Assembly (NCBI RefSeq): GCF_013003965.1 | Contig: NZ_CP053069.1 | Coordinates: forward strand, 2,077,419-2,141,418 | DNA: 64,000 nucleotides | Source of the DNA: Usitatibacter rugosus | Lineage (GTDB): Bacteria; Pseudomonadota; Gammaproteobacteria; Burkholderiales; Usitatibacteraceae | Reading direction: 5' to 3' | Part shown: positions 1-7,729 of the stretch, piece after piece | Layout: the number at the start of each line of letters is the position of its first letter | How positions within the stretch are numbered: position 1 is the stretch's first letter | Program-made: the position numbers and the translations under genes | Notes under the pieces: model-generated | Told to the model about the DNA's origin: nothing | What the model saw: only the letters and a program-made list of their open reading frames with translations | Database searches by the model: none

Positions 1-991
1 ACGCGAACAGGGCCAACGAACCGCCGATCACGATCACGAGGAAGATCAGGATGAAGATGCCGCGCGCCGGATCGGTGGCGAATGCATGCACCGACGTCAG
101 CACGCCCGAGCGTACGAGGAAGGTACCCACGAGCGAGAGCGAGAATGCGGTGATGGCGAGCAGCACGGTCCAGCTGCGGAAGGTGCCGCGCTTCTCCGTG
201 ACGGCGAGCGAATGGATGAGCGCCGTGCCCGCGAGCCACGGCATGAAGGACGCGTTCTCGACCGGGTCCCAGAACCACCACCCGCCCCAGCCGAGCTCGT
301 AGTAGGCCCACCAGCTACCCAGCGCGATGCCGATGGTGAGGAAGCACCACGCCGCCGTGGTCCACGGGCGCGACCAGCGCGCCCACGCCGCATCGAGCCG
401 GCCTTCCATCAGCGCGGCGATCGCGAACGAGAAGGCGACCGAGAAGCCGACATAGCCCATGTAGAGCATCGGCGGATGGATCACCATCCCCGGGTCCTGC
501 AGCAGCGGGTTCAGGTCGCGTCCCTCGGCGAGCCCGGGCACGTGGCGCGCGAACGGATTGGACGTGAGCAGCATGAAGAGGAGGAATCCCGCGCTCACGA
601 ATCCCATGACGCCGATCACGCGCGCGGCGAGGCGGTCGGGGAGATGGCGGCTGAATGCGGCGACCGCGAGCGTCCAGCCGGCCAGCATCAGCGTCCAGAG
701 CAGCATCGAGCCTTCATGCGAGCCCCAGGTGGCGGCGAACTTGTAGGCCGTGGGCAGGCGCGTGTTCGAGTTGTTGGCGACGTTGACCACGGAGAAGTCG
801 CTCGCCACGAATGACGCGGCGAGCGCGGCGAACGAAAGGGCCACGAAGAGGAACTGGCCGATCGCGATCGGGCGGGCCGTGCCCATCAGAGTGCGGCGGT
901 TGGTCGCGGCACCCACCAGCGGCAGCACGGTCTGCGCAAGCGCGAGGGCGAGTGCGATGACGAGGGCGAAGTGCCCGAGCTCGGGAATCAT
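1..991 (-). CDS. ccmF: Cytochrome c heme lyase subunit CcmF (3' end outside window)
   Basis: Inner-membrane subunit of the heme lyase that attaches heme from holo-CcmE to CxxCH motifs of apocytochromes in the periplasm. The visible part is the N-terminal 330 residues, starting [17 protein letters not shown]. It contains many hydrophobic helices, and the tryptophan-rich WWD signature appears as [20 protein letters not shown]. The histidine motif [12 protein letters not shown] is also present. The ATG at 991 overlaps the ccmE stop as ATGA, so the two genes are translationally coupled. The C-terminal half lies off the left edge, where ccmG and ccmH would be expected. Family assignment is secure. 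Confidence 0.97.
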   Translation of the reverse strand, partial: MIPELGHFALVIALALALAQTVLPLVGAATNRRTLMGTARPIAIGQFLFVALSFAALAASFVASDFSVVNVANNSNTRLPTAYKFAATWGSHEGSMLLWTLMLAGWTLAVAAFSRHLPDRLAARVIGVMGFVSAGFLLFMLLTSNPFARHVPGLAEGRDLNPLLQDPGMVIHPPMLYMGYVGFSVAFSFAIAALMEGRLDAAWARWSRPWTTAAWCFLTIGIALGSWWAYYELGWGGWWFWDPVENASFMPWLAGTALIHSLAVTEKRGTFRSWTVLLAITAFSLSLVGTFLVRSGVLTSVHAFATDPARGIFILIFLVIVIGGSLALFA

Positions 992-1476
992 GGTTTGGCG
1001 CTCCGGCTGTCTTTCGTGTCCTTCTGCCCGGCGAAGGAGGTCTTGTCCATGGGATGTCCGGCGCGCTTGAGCGCCTCGGCCGCTTCGGGCGGCATGTAGT
1101 TCTCGTCGTGCTTGGCGAGCACCTCGCTCGCGCGGAAGACGCCGTCGGGGCCGAGCTTGCCCTGCGCCACGACGCCTTTGCCTTCCTTGAAGAGGTCGGG
1201 AAGGATGCCGGTGTACATAACGGGGATCGTCTCCACCGTGTCCGTGACCCGGAAGGCGACGGTGAGCGCGTCGGGATTGCGCTTCACGCTGCCCGCTTCC
1301 ACCAGCCCGCCGATGCGAAACGCCCGGTCGCGCGGCGCCTTGTGGCCGGCGACGTCGCTCGGCGTGAAGAAGAACACCAGGTTCGACTGGAACGCGTTCA
1401 GCACGAGCGCCACCGCGACGCCGAGCGCGGCGACTCCGGCGCCGATCCACGCGGCTCGTTTAGTCCTGGGCTTCAA
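988..1476 (-). CDS. ccmE: Heme chaperone CcmE
   Basis: Periplasmic heme chaperone anchored by one N-terminal membrane helix (about residues 9-28). It receives heme from CcmC and hands it to CcmF. The heme-binding histidine lies in [13 protein letters not shown], the standard C-terminal motif of the family. The length of 162 residues is normal. The likely start is a TTG at 1476 ([11 protein letters not shown] follows), preceded by a GAGGAG ribosome-binding sequence that lies within the end of ccmD. The gene overlaps ccmD by 17 bases and ccmF by 4 bases. Confidence 0.96.
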   Translation of the reverse strand: MKPRTKRAAWIGAGVAALGVAVALVLNAFQSNLVFFFTPSDVAGHKAPRDRAFRIGGLVEAGSVKRNPDALTVAFRVTDTVETIPVMYTGILPDLFKEGKGVVAQGKLGPDGVFRASEVLAKHDENYMPPEAAEALKRAGHPMDKTSFAGQKDTKDSRSAKP

Positions 1477-1600
1477 GCTCGCGCTCCTCGTCGACCTGAT
1501 TCCACGCCCGCTTGCGGCCGAGCGCCAGCGCCACGAGCTCCACCGCGATGGCGACCGCCGTGGCGCCGTACGACATGGCGAGGAAGAAGGTGTGGTCCAT
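1460..1600 (-). CDS. ccmD: Heme exporter small subunit CcmD
   Basis: A 46-residue membrane peptide starting [17 protein letters not shown], with a single helix followed by a charged cytosolic tail ([15 protein letters not shown]). This is the typical CcmD layout. CcmD helps release holo-CcmE from the CcmABC complex. The ATG overlaps the ccmC stop and the 3' end overlaps ccmE. The short size and sequence divergence of the family mean the call rests partly on position between ccmC and ccmE. Confidence 0.9.
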   Translation of the reverse strand: MDHTFFLAMSYGATAVAIAVELVALALGRKRAWNQVDEERELEAQD

Positions 1601-2325
1601 CAGGCGGGCCTCAGCGCGCGCACCCAGCGCGTGCGCCGCTCGCGTTCGAGGATGATCGAGCGCACGCGCGTGAGCGCGGCGCCGATCGCGTACATCCAGA
1701 AGGAGAAGACCATGAGCAGCATCCCGGTGAGCATCGTCACGTGCATCGAGGTGCCCGTGAGCTTCACGGACGAGCCCTGGTGGAGCGTGTTCCACCATTG
1801 CACGGAGAAATAGATGATAGGCAGGTTCACGATGCCGACGATCGCGAGAAGCGATGCCGCCTTGTCGCCGCGGCGCGGATCCTCGAAGGCGTTGGCGAGC
1901 GCGATGAACCCGAAATAGAGGAACAGCAGCACCAGCTCCGAGGTGATGCGCGCATCCCACACCCAGTACGTGCCCCACGTGGGCCGCCCCCAGAAGGCGC
2001 CGGTCCACAAGGCGACGAAGGTGAACATCGCTCCCGTGGGGGCGAGTGCCCGCGCCATCATCGCCGAGAGGCGCGAGTTGAACGTGAGCGCCATCGCGCC
2101 GTAGCAGGCCATCACGAAGTAGATGAACATCGACATCCACGCGGCGGCCACGTGGATGAAGATCACGCGGTAGACCTCGCCTTGCGTCGCGTCCGTCGGA
2201 GCCAGCACCAGGCCCACGTAGAGGCCTGCCGCGCCGAGCACCGCCGCGAGCCCGAAGAACCAGGGCGCCACGCGTCCGGCGAAGTGGAAGAAGGTCGATG
2301 GCGAGGAGAGATAGAAGGGATTCAC
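1600..2325 (-). CDS. ccmC: Heme transporter/ligase CcmC
   Basis: Six-helix inner-membrane protein that loads heme onto CcmE. The WWD motif is seen as WGTYWVWDARITSELVL and the flanking heme-ligand histidines lie in VIFIHVAAAWMS and WWNTLHQG. I chose the GTG at 2325 (VNPFYLSSPSTFFHF), which gives 241 residues, starts 7 bases after the ccmB stop, and removes an upstream extension that only mirrors ccmB in another frame. It is the fourth gene of the ccmIABCDEF operon. Confidence 0.95.
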   Translation of the reverse strand: MNPFYLSSPSTFFHFAGRVAPWFFGLAAVLGAAGLYVGLVLAPTDATQGEVYRVIFIHVAAAWMSMFIYFVMACYGAMALTFNSRLSAMMARALAPTGAMFTFVALWTGAFWGRPTWGTYWVWDARITSELVLLFLYFGFIALANAFEDPRRGDKAASLLAIVGIVNLPIIYFSVQWWNTLHQGSSVKLTGTSMHVTMLTGMLLMVFSFWMYAIGAALTRVRSIILERERRTRWVRALRPA

Positions 2326-2332
2326 GCGCGGC

Positions 2333-2998
2333 TCAATCGAGGGCGATGCGGATCGCCGCGCCCGCGGCGAACGGCACCCCGACGGCGGCCACGAGGAGCA
2401 TGGCGCCCAGCAGCGAAAGATGGGGACCGGCGCCCAGGCCATTGGCCGCGGCTTCGGCGGCGCCTGCGCCGAAGATCAGCACCGGCACGAAGAGCGGTAG
2501 GGCGAGGAGGGCGAGCAGCGTTCCGCCGCCGCGGGCCCCGAGCGACAGCGCGGCGCAAGCACTGCCGAGCAGCGAGAGCACCGGTGTGCCGAGCAACAGG
2601 GCAGCGGCGAGCGCGACGAGCGTCCCGGAGGAAAGGCCGTATTGCAGTCCGAGGAGCGGCGAGAGGAGCGTCAGGGGCAATCCCGAAACCATCCAGTGAG
2701 CCGCAATTTTACCGGACACCCAGGCGAAAACCGGGTCCGGCGACAACATCATTTGCTCCAGCGTGCCGTCGGCGAAATCGTCGGCGAACAGCGACGCGAG
2801 CGACAGGAACGCGGAGAGCAGCGCGCACACCCAGATGACGCCCGGGCCGATGCGCGCGAGCAGCTGCGGATCGGCGCCCACGCCGAGCGGGAAGAGCGAG
2901 GCGACCAGCACGAAGAAGGCCAGCGTGAGCATCGTCCCGCCGGGATGGCGAAGCGCCAGCGTGAGGTCGCGGGCGAACGCCCAGCCGAAGCCGCTCAT
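2333..2998 (-). CDS. ccmB: Heme exporter membrane subunit CcmB
   Basis: Membrane subunit of the CcmAB ABC-type complex, which uses ATP to release holo-CcmE from CcmCDE. The protein has 221 residues with about six helices. The start MSGFGWAFARDLTLALRHPG and the segment FADDFADGTLEQMMLSP are typical of CcmB. The ATG at 2998 overlaps the ccmA stop (ATGA), indicating coupling. Confidence 0.95.
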   Translation of the reverse strand: MSGFGWAFARDLTLALRHPGGTMLTLAFFVLVASLFPLGVGADPQLLARIGPGVIWVCALLSAFLSLASLFADDFADGTLEQMMLSPDPVFAWVSGKIAAHWMVSGLPLTLLSPLLGLQYGLSSGTLVALAAALLLGTPVLSLLGSACAALSLGARGGGTLLALLALPLFVPVLIFGAGAAEAAANGLGAGPHLSLLGAMLLVAAVGVPFAAGAAIRIALD

Positions 2999-3591
2999 GG
3001 CCCGATGGCGATGTCGCGCGGGGTGATCTTCGCGAGCGGCAGCGGATGGTGGGTCGCGACCAGCGCGATCCCGCCGCGCCCCGCGTGCGCTTCCAGCATG
3101 CCGCCCAGCCATTCCTCGCCCGAGGCGTCCAGCGACGCGAGCGGCTCATCGAGGATCCACAGGCCGGTCGTGGTCGAAAGGGTGAGCCGCGCGAGGCCGA
3201 TGCGGCGGCGTTGTCCCGCGGAGAGGCGGCGAGCCGGCACGCGGCGCTTGCCTTCGAGTCCCACGACCGAAAGGGCCGTGCGGATCTTCGTGGCGTCGGC
3301 GTCCACGCCCTGCATCCGCAATGCGAATTCGAGGTTCTCTTCCGCGGTGAGATCGTCCTTGATGCCGGGAAGATGCCCCAGGAAGAGGATCCCGCCCTCC
3401 CGCACGACGTCGCCCGCTTCCGGCTGGGTGAGGCCCGCGACGCAGCGCAGCAGCGTCGTCTTGCCGCTGCCGTTGGGGCCGCGCACGGCCGCGATCTCGC
3501 CGGGGACGAGCGCGAAGGAGAGGTCGCGAAAGAGCGTCACCGGGCCGCGCGAGGCGGCGAGCGAGCGCACCTCGAGACGCGCGATGCTCAC
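2995..3591 (-). CDS. ccmA: Heme exporter ATP-binding subunit CcmA
   Basis: ABC ATPase of 198 residues with Walker A GPNGSGKTTLLR, signature-like LSAGQRRRIGLARL, Walker B WILDEPLASLD and switch histidine in VATHHPL. The start is a GTG at 3591 (SIARLEVRSLAAS), overlapping the ccmI stop as GTGA. An open frame continues upstream in the ccmA frame but only mirrors ccmI out of frame. With CcmB it forms the energy-coupling part of the heme delivery complex. Confidence 0.95.
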   Translation of the reverse strand: MSIARLEVRSLAASRGPVTLFRDLSFALVPGEIAAVRGPNGSGKTTLLRCVAGLTQPEAGDVVREGGILFLGHLPGIKDDLTAEENLEFALRMQGVDADATKIRTALSVVGLEGKRRVPARRLSAGQRRRIGLARLTLSTTTGLWILDEPLASLDASGEEWLGGMLEAHAGRGGIALVATHHPLPLAKITPRDIAIGP

Positions 3592-4943
3592 GGCAGGACG
3601 CGGTCGATGACGATCTTCACGTCGCGGGCACCGGGCTTCACCACCGCGCTGGATCCGACGAGGTCGCCGGGTTGGGGCGTGGCGTTGCCCGACTTCGACA
3701 CGCGCGCCTCGATGCGCATCTGCTGCGCGGTGGAGATCTTCATGCCCGGGGCCATGCTCATCGAGTCGTCGAGCACGAACACCTTGGGCAGCTCGCGCGC
3801 GCCGCCGCGATACACCGCGAGCGGGATGCGCGGCCCGCCTTCGGAGCGCGCGAAGATGAAGAGCGTGTCGGTGATCGCGACCTTGGGGGCGAGCGCGTCG
3901 GCGATCGTCACCGTTCCCGAAACCGTGGGCCCGGCGGCAGCCGGGGCCGCGGGTTGCGCGCTGGCCGCAGGAGGCTGCGCGCTCGCAGGCGGCGGTGCCT
4001 GCGCGACGCGAGGCGCCGGCGAAGCGGGCCCTCCCGCGACAGGCTTGCCCGTCGACGCGGCGCGGCTGCGTACCTCGGCGAGGATGCCGTCGACCTTCGA
4101 CGCGTCCTCCGAGCCCGGCGGCACCTGCGCACCGAGCGCCTGCCAGTAGCGGAGCGAGCTCGCGTAGTCGCCCTCGTTCATGGCGGCGGTGCCCGCGAGA
4201 GCCAGCGCCTTCTGGTGCTTGGGATCGATCTTGAGGGCCTGCTTCACCAGCGCATACGGCTTGCCCGAGAGGTCGCGGCCCTGCTTCATCGCGAGGGCGT
4301 CTGCGTAGTCGGCGAGCACGTCCGCGTTGTTCGGCACCAGCTTGGTGAGGTGCTCGTACGCATCGACGGCCTCCGCGTAGCGGCCGAGGGCGTTCATCGA
4401 GCGGGCGAGGAGGGACCAGCCCTTCACGTCGTCGGGGCGTTCCTTCACCTTCGCGGCCAGCGTCTCGACCATCGCGAGGATCTGCTGGTCGCTGAAGGGC
4501 GGGGTGCCCGGCGCCGCCTGCTCGCCGGGTGCTCCTGCCGGGGGCGCTTCGGCGCCCTGGCGGGCGGCGATCGCCAGGGGATCGAGTCCCCGCGGATTGC
4601 CGAGCCACAGATAAAGGCCGATCGCGATCGCGGGAAGCACCACGGCCAATCCCGCGGCGAGCGGCCAGGCGCGGCGCGCTGGCACGATCGGTGCATCTCC
4701 CGCAGCCGGGATCTCGGCCTCGGCTCGCGCCGCGAGCTCGCCCAGCGCCTCGTCGCGCGAATCGGCCGGCAATACGCCGGCGGCGATGTCGGCTTCGATC
4801 TCGCGCTTCTGCTCGCGCAGGGCGTCGAGGTTGGCATCGGACGGGCTCGGCGCCGCGGATGCGCGGGCGCGAAGCAGGGGGAAGAGCACGAAAGCCAGCG
4901 CCACACCGATCATCAGGGTGGCGAGGATCCAGAAGGCGACCAT
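3588..4943 (-). CDS. ccmI: Cytochrome c biogenesis apocytochrome chaperone CcmI
   Basis: Bipartite membrane protein that binds the C-terminus of apocytochrome c and presents it to the CcmFH heme lyase. From the ATG at 4943 (MVAFWILATLMIG) it has 451 residues: one N-terminal helix, a cytosolic coiled loop (LREQKREIEADIAAGVL), a second helix (WPLAAGLAVVLPAIAIGLYL), then periplasmic TPR repeats (MVETLAAKVKERPDDVKGW onward), a Pro/Ala-rich linker and a C-terminal beta-rich domain. A GTG 36 bases upstream is also possible. I prefer the ATG because a TATAAT box lies just before the GTG. Here ccmI leads the operon, whereas it is often at or near the distal end. Confidence 0.88.
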   Translation of the reverse strand: MVAFWILATLMIGVALAFVLFPLLRARASAAPSPSDANLDALREQKREIEADIAAGVLPADSRDEALGELAARAEAEIPAAGDAPIVPARRAWPLAAGLAVVLPAIAIGLYLWLGNPRGLDPLAIAARQGAEAPPAGAPGEQAAPGTPPFSDQQILAMVETLAAKVKERPDDVKGWSLLARSMNALGRYAEAVDAYEHLTKLVPNNADVLADYADALAMKQGRDLSGKPYALVKQALKIDPKHQKALALAGTAAMNEGDYASSLRYWQALGAQVPPGSEDASKVDGILAEVRSRAASTGKPVAGGPASPAPRVAQAPPPASAQPPAASAQPAAPAAAGPTVSGTVTIADALAPKVAITDTLFIFARSEGGPRIPLAVYRGGARELPKVFVLDDSMSMAPGMKISTAQQMRIEARVSKSGNATPQPGDLVGSSAVVKPGARDVKIVIDRVLP

Positions 4944-4981
4944 CGGAGAATGAAGCCGGAAGGCAAGCGGGAAGGTCACGA

Positions 4982-4987
4982 ATTATA
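4982..4987 (-). promoter_or_regulatory. Probable -10 box of the ccm operon
   Basis: On the minus strand this reads TATAAT, an exact match to the sigma70 -10 consensus, 39 bases upstream of the ccmI ATG. No good -35 is visible at 16-18 bp spacing. It would drive the whole leftward ccm operon. Confidence 0.45.
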
Positions 4988-5034
4988 CCCAAGCGATTTG
5001 TAAACTCCTCCTAGGCGGCACCGGACGATGAGGC

Positions 5035-5139
5035 TAGAATGGCCGCCGAGGTCGCATCCAAAAGATCAATAAGAACGAACAAAAGACCAAGAACAACGAA
5101 AAAGAAGCAGCGAATCACTTCCAGGCGAGGCGTGACCCA
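5035..5139 (+). promoter_or_regulatory. Possible promoter and A-rich leader of the multiheme operon
   Basis: TAGAAT at 5035-5040 followed by GGC resembles -10 boxes upstream of other genes in this window. No clear -35 is seen. Downstream, 5057-5108 is conspicuously rich in A and poor in T and G (for example GAACAACGAAAAAGAAGCAG), in contrast to the GC-rich surroundings. Such a stretch would give an unstructured untranslated leader. An AGGCGAGG ribosome-binding-like sequence lies about 10 bases before the GTG at 5140. Confidence 0.35.
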
Positions 5140-5973
5140 GTGAAGCATCGCTCGATCCTCGAGTACGCCAACTTTCGTTGGTTCAAGCTGGCGCTGCTGC
5201 TTTGCGCCGTCACCGCGGGCGTCTACATCTGGCACGACCCGCCCCTCAAGCCCTACGGCGGCACCTGGCTCGGCTATACGCTGGGAACCATCGGGGCGCT
5301 GCTGATCCTGTGGCTGCTCTATTTCGGCGTTCGCAAGCGCCGCTACAAGTCGAACGTCGGCACGGCCCAAGGCTGGCTCTCCGCCCACGTCTATCTCGGC
5401 GTGGCGTTGCTGGTGGTGGCCACGCTGCACACCGGCTTCGAGCTCGGCTGGAACGTCCACACGCTCGCCTACGTGCTGATGGTCCTCGTGATCGTGAGCG
5501 GCATGTACGGCGTGTTCATCTACCTGCGGGTTCCGCGCGACATGACGGTCAACGCCGGCGAGGACACGCAGTCCTCGATGCTCATGCACATCGCCGACAT
5601 CGACAAGGAAATGCGCGACAAGGCGTTGTCGCTCCCCGACAAGCTCTTCGCCATCGTCGACCAGTCGATCGCCAACACGCGCCTGGGCGGCAGCTTCGGC
5701 CGCGTGATGTCCGGCCGCGACCGCTCCTGCGCCACCGCGGCCGCGGTGAGGGAGCTGCCCGGCATGGCCAAGGGCCTCTCGGGCGAACAGGCGAACCTGA
5801 ACAAGGAGGTCTACCAGCTCCTGCTGCAGAAGAACGAGCTGCTGCAGCGCGTGCGACGCGACATGCGCTACAAGGCGGTGCTGGATCTCTGGCTCTACAT
5901 CCACGTCCCGCTGTCGATAGCGCTGCTGGCGGCGCTGACGATCCACGTCGTGTCCGTGTTCCTCTACTGGTAG
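5140..5973 (+). CDS. Di-heme b-type inner-membrane protein of the multiheme operon
   Basis: A 277-residue integral membrane protein, with GTG start preceded by AGGCGAGG. About five helices are visible, near residues 15-31, 45-63, 83-100, 108-129 and 255-276. His83/His97 and His255/His269 are each spaced 14 residues within a helix, the usual geometry for binding two b hemes across a membrane. The region 130-250 between the last two helices is hydrophilic and probably coiled. I infer a quinol or membrane electron-transfer module feeding the decaheme protein encoded 7 bases downstream. It is not close to any named cytochrome b family I can recall; heme binding is inferred, not shown. Confidence 0.65.
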   Translation: MKHRSILEYANFRWFKLALLLCAVTAGVYIWHDPPLKPYGGTWLGYTLGTIGALLILWLLYFGVRKRRYKSNVGTAQGWLSAHVYLGVALLVVATLHTGFELGWNVHTLAYVLMVLVIVSGMYGVFIYLRVPRDMTVNAGEDTQSSMLMHIADIDKEMRDKALSLPDKLFAIVDQSIANTRLGGSFGRVMSGRDRSCATAAAVRELPGMAKGLSGEQANLNKEVYQLLLQKNELLQRVRRDMRYKAVLDLWLYIHVPLSIALLAALTIHVVSVFLYW

Positions 5974-5980
5974 GCGCGCC

Positions 5981-7729
5981 GTGAAACTACAGGTCATCAC
6001 CCAGACGACCGGCCGCAGCGGCCGGGTCATGCAGCAGAAGAGGCTGGTGCAGGGCGACTGGATCCGCGTCGGCCGCGCCGCCAGCTCCGAGATCCACCTC
6101 GCCGACCCGCGCGTCGCCCTGAACCAGGGCCTGATCATGGATCGCGGCGGCATCGTCTATACCGAGGGCGAGGCCGGGATCGTCAATCCGGGCAGCACTA
6201 CGCGCAAGGCCGTGAAGTCGGTGCGCCTGAAGGCCGGCGCCTCGATCGAGGTCGGCCCGTACAAGTTCACCGCCCTCGAGCCGCCGGCCGGCTACGACGG
6301 CGCGATCACCATCGAGCTCGTCCGCCCGCTGGAAGCCGCCACCACGGGCGACATCCGCTCGCGCGCCACCAAGCTCTCGCTCTCCTCGCTCCGCCTGCCC
6401 AAGCGCTGGGCGGCGTGGGCGTTCTTCGTGATCCTGGGCATCGTGTTCTTTGCCCTCCCCGCGGCCCGCGTGCTGGATCTCCCGTGGCGCGCCGCCTCGG
6501 AGGCCAACGCCATCACCGGCGACCGCTTCTGGAACCCGGGCCCGGTCATCCTCGCCCACCAGCCGTTCGAGATGAAATGCGCGGCCTGCCACGAGGTCGC
6601 GTTCGAGCACGTGAAGGACCGCGCCTGCCTCGAGTGCCATCGCAACATCGGCCACCACGTCTCGCAGGAGATGCTCAAGCCCGCCGGCGGCGCGCCCGGC
6701 ATGTTCGAGGGACAGCGCTGCACGAGTTGCCACGTCGACCACAAGGGTACGAAGACGACCCACCGCGATAACGACCGCATGTGCGTGGACTGCCACAAGG
6801 ACGTGCGCGGCAAGTCCAACCTGGCCACCTCGCTCAACGTGACGGACTTCGCGGCCAACCATCCGCCATTCCGCCTCACGCTGCCCACGGAGACGGGCCT
6901 GAAGCGCATCCGCATGGACGGCAAGACGCCGATCAAGGAAAGCTCCAACCTCATCTTCCCGCACGACATCCACCTCGACCCGAAAGGCATCAAGTCGCCG
7001 TCGAAGGGCCGCGTGAAGCTCGAATGCGCCGCCTGCCACGCGCCGAACGCGTCGAAGAACACGTTCGAGCCGGTGACGATGAAGAAGAACTGCCAGGAGT
7101 GCCACCGCCTCGAGTTCGAACCGGCCGTCACCACGCGCGAGGTGCCGCACGGCAACGCTCGCGAAGCGAAGGTCGTGGTCGAGGAGTTCTACGCCAACCT
7201 CGCGCTGAACGGCGTGAAGGACAGCTTCGTCAAGGCCTTCGGCGTCGAGAGCGAAGGGCTGCTGCGCAGGGTGGGCGAGCCCAGCGAGGACCAGCGCAAG
7301 GTCGCGCTCAACATGGCGGGCAAGAAGGCCGACAAGGTGGCCCACGAGCTCTTCGAGGTCCGCTCCTGCAAGATCTGCCACGCGGTCACGCGCGAGGACA
7401 AGGCCGACGGCCCCGACTGGACCGTCGCGAAGATCCGCGCCAACAACCTGTGGATGCCGGCCGTGCGCTTCGACCACAAGGCCCACGCCCAGGCGCCCTG
7501 CGCGGACTGCCACAACGTCGCGAAGTCGAAGTCCTCCACCGACGTCGCCATGCCCACGATCGACGATTGCCGCAAGTGCCACGGCGGCAGCAAGCACACG
7601 GTCGAGAAGACCCTCACGTCGAACTGCCTCATGTGCCACGGCTTCCACGATCTCAAGCATCCGTATGATCCGACCTTCAAGCCCAAGGGCACGACGCGCG
7701 TCGCGGAGGGTCCGGCCGGTGCGCGGTAG
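5981..7729 (+). CDS. FHA-domain decaheme c-type cytochrome, inner-membrane anchored
   Basis: 582 residues. Residues 1-110 form an FHA-like domain (IRVGRAASSEIHLADPRVA, with the Arg, Ser and His positions of the fold). A single membrane helix lies near 142-163. The remainder is periplasmic with ten CxxCH motifs: CAACH, CLECH, CTSCH, CVDCH, CAACH, CQECH, CKICH, CADCH, CRKCH and CLMCH. The predicted topology puts FHA in the cytosol and hemes in the periplasm. FHA domains usually bind phosphothreonine, so a signal-controlled electron carrier is conceivable. The likely role is passing electrons between the b-type membrane protein and periplasmic or outer-membrane partners. It overlaps the next gene by 11 bases. 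Confidence 0.8.
   Translation: MKLQVITQTTGRSGRVMQQKRLVQGDWIRVGRAASSEIHLADPRVALNQGLIMDRGGIVYTEGEAGIVNPGSTTRKAVKSVRLKAGASIEVGPYKFTALEPPAGYDGAITIELVRPLEAATTGDIRSRATKLSLSSLRLPKRWAAWAFFVILGIVFFALPAARVLDLPWRAASEANAITGDRFWNPGPVILAHQPFEMKCAACHEVAFEHVKDRACLECHRNIGHHVSQEMLKPAGGAPGMFEGQRCTSCHVDHKGTKTTHRDNDRMCVDCHKDVRGKSNLATSLNVTDFAANHPPFRLTLPTETGLKRIRMDGKTPIKESSNLIFPHDIHLDPKGIKSPSKGRVKLECAACHAPNASKNTFEPVTMKKNCQECHRLEFEPAVTTREVPHGNAREAKVVVEEFYANLALNGVKDSFVKAFGVESEGLLRRVGEPSEDQRKVALNMAGKKADKVAHELFEVRSCKICHAVTREDKADGPDWTVAKIRANNLWMPAVRFDHKAHAQAPCADCHNVAKSKSSTDVAMPTIDDCRKCHGGSKHTVEKTLTSNCLMCHGFHDLKHPYDPTFKPKGTTRVAEGPAGAR

Noticed and set aside
2995-4992. A 665-codon minus-strand frame that would extend CcmA far upstream
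   Set aside because: Only the last 198 codons are CcmA. The upstream part is ccmI read in another frame, and a GTGA overlap gives the natural start.
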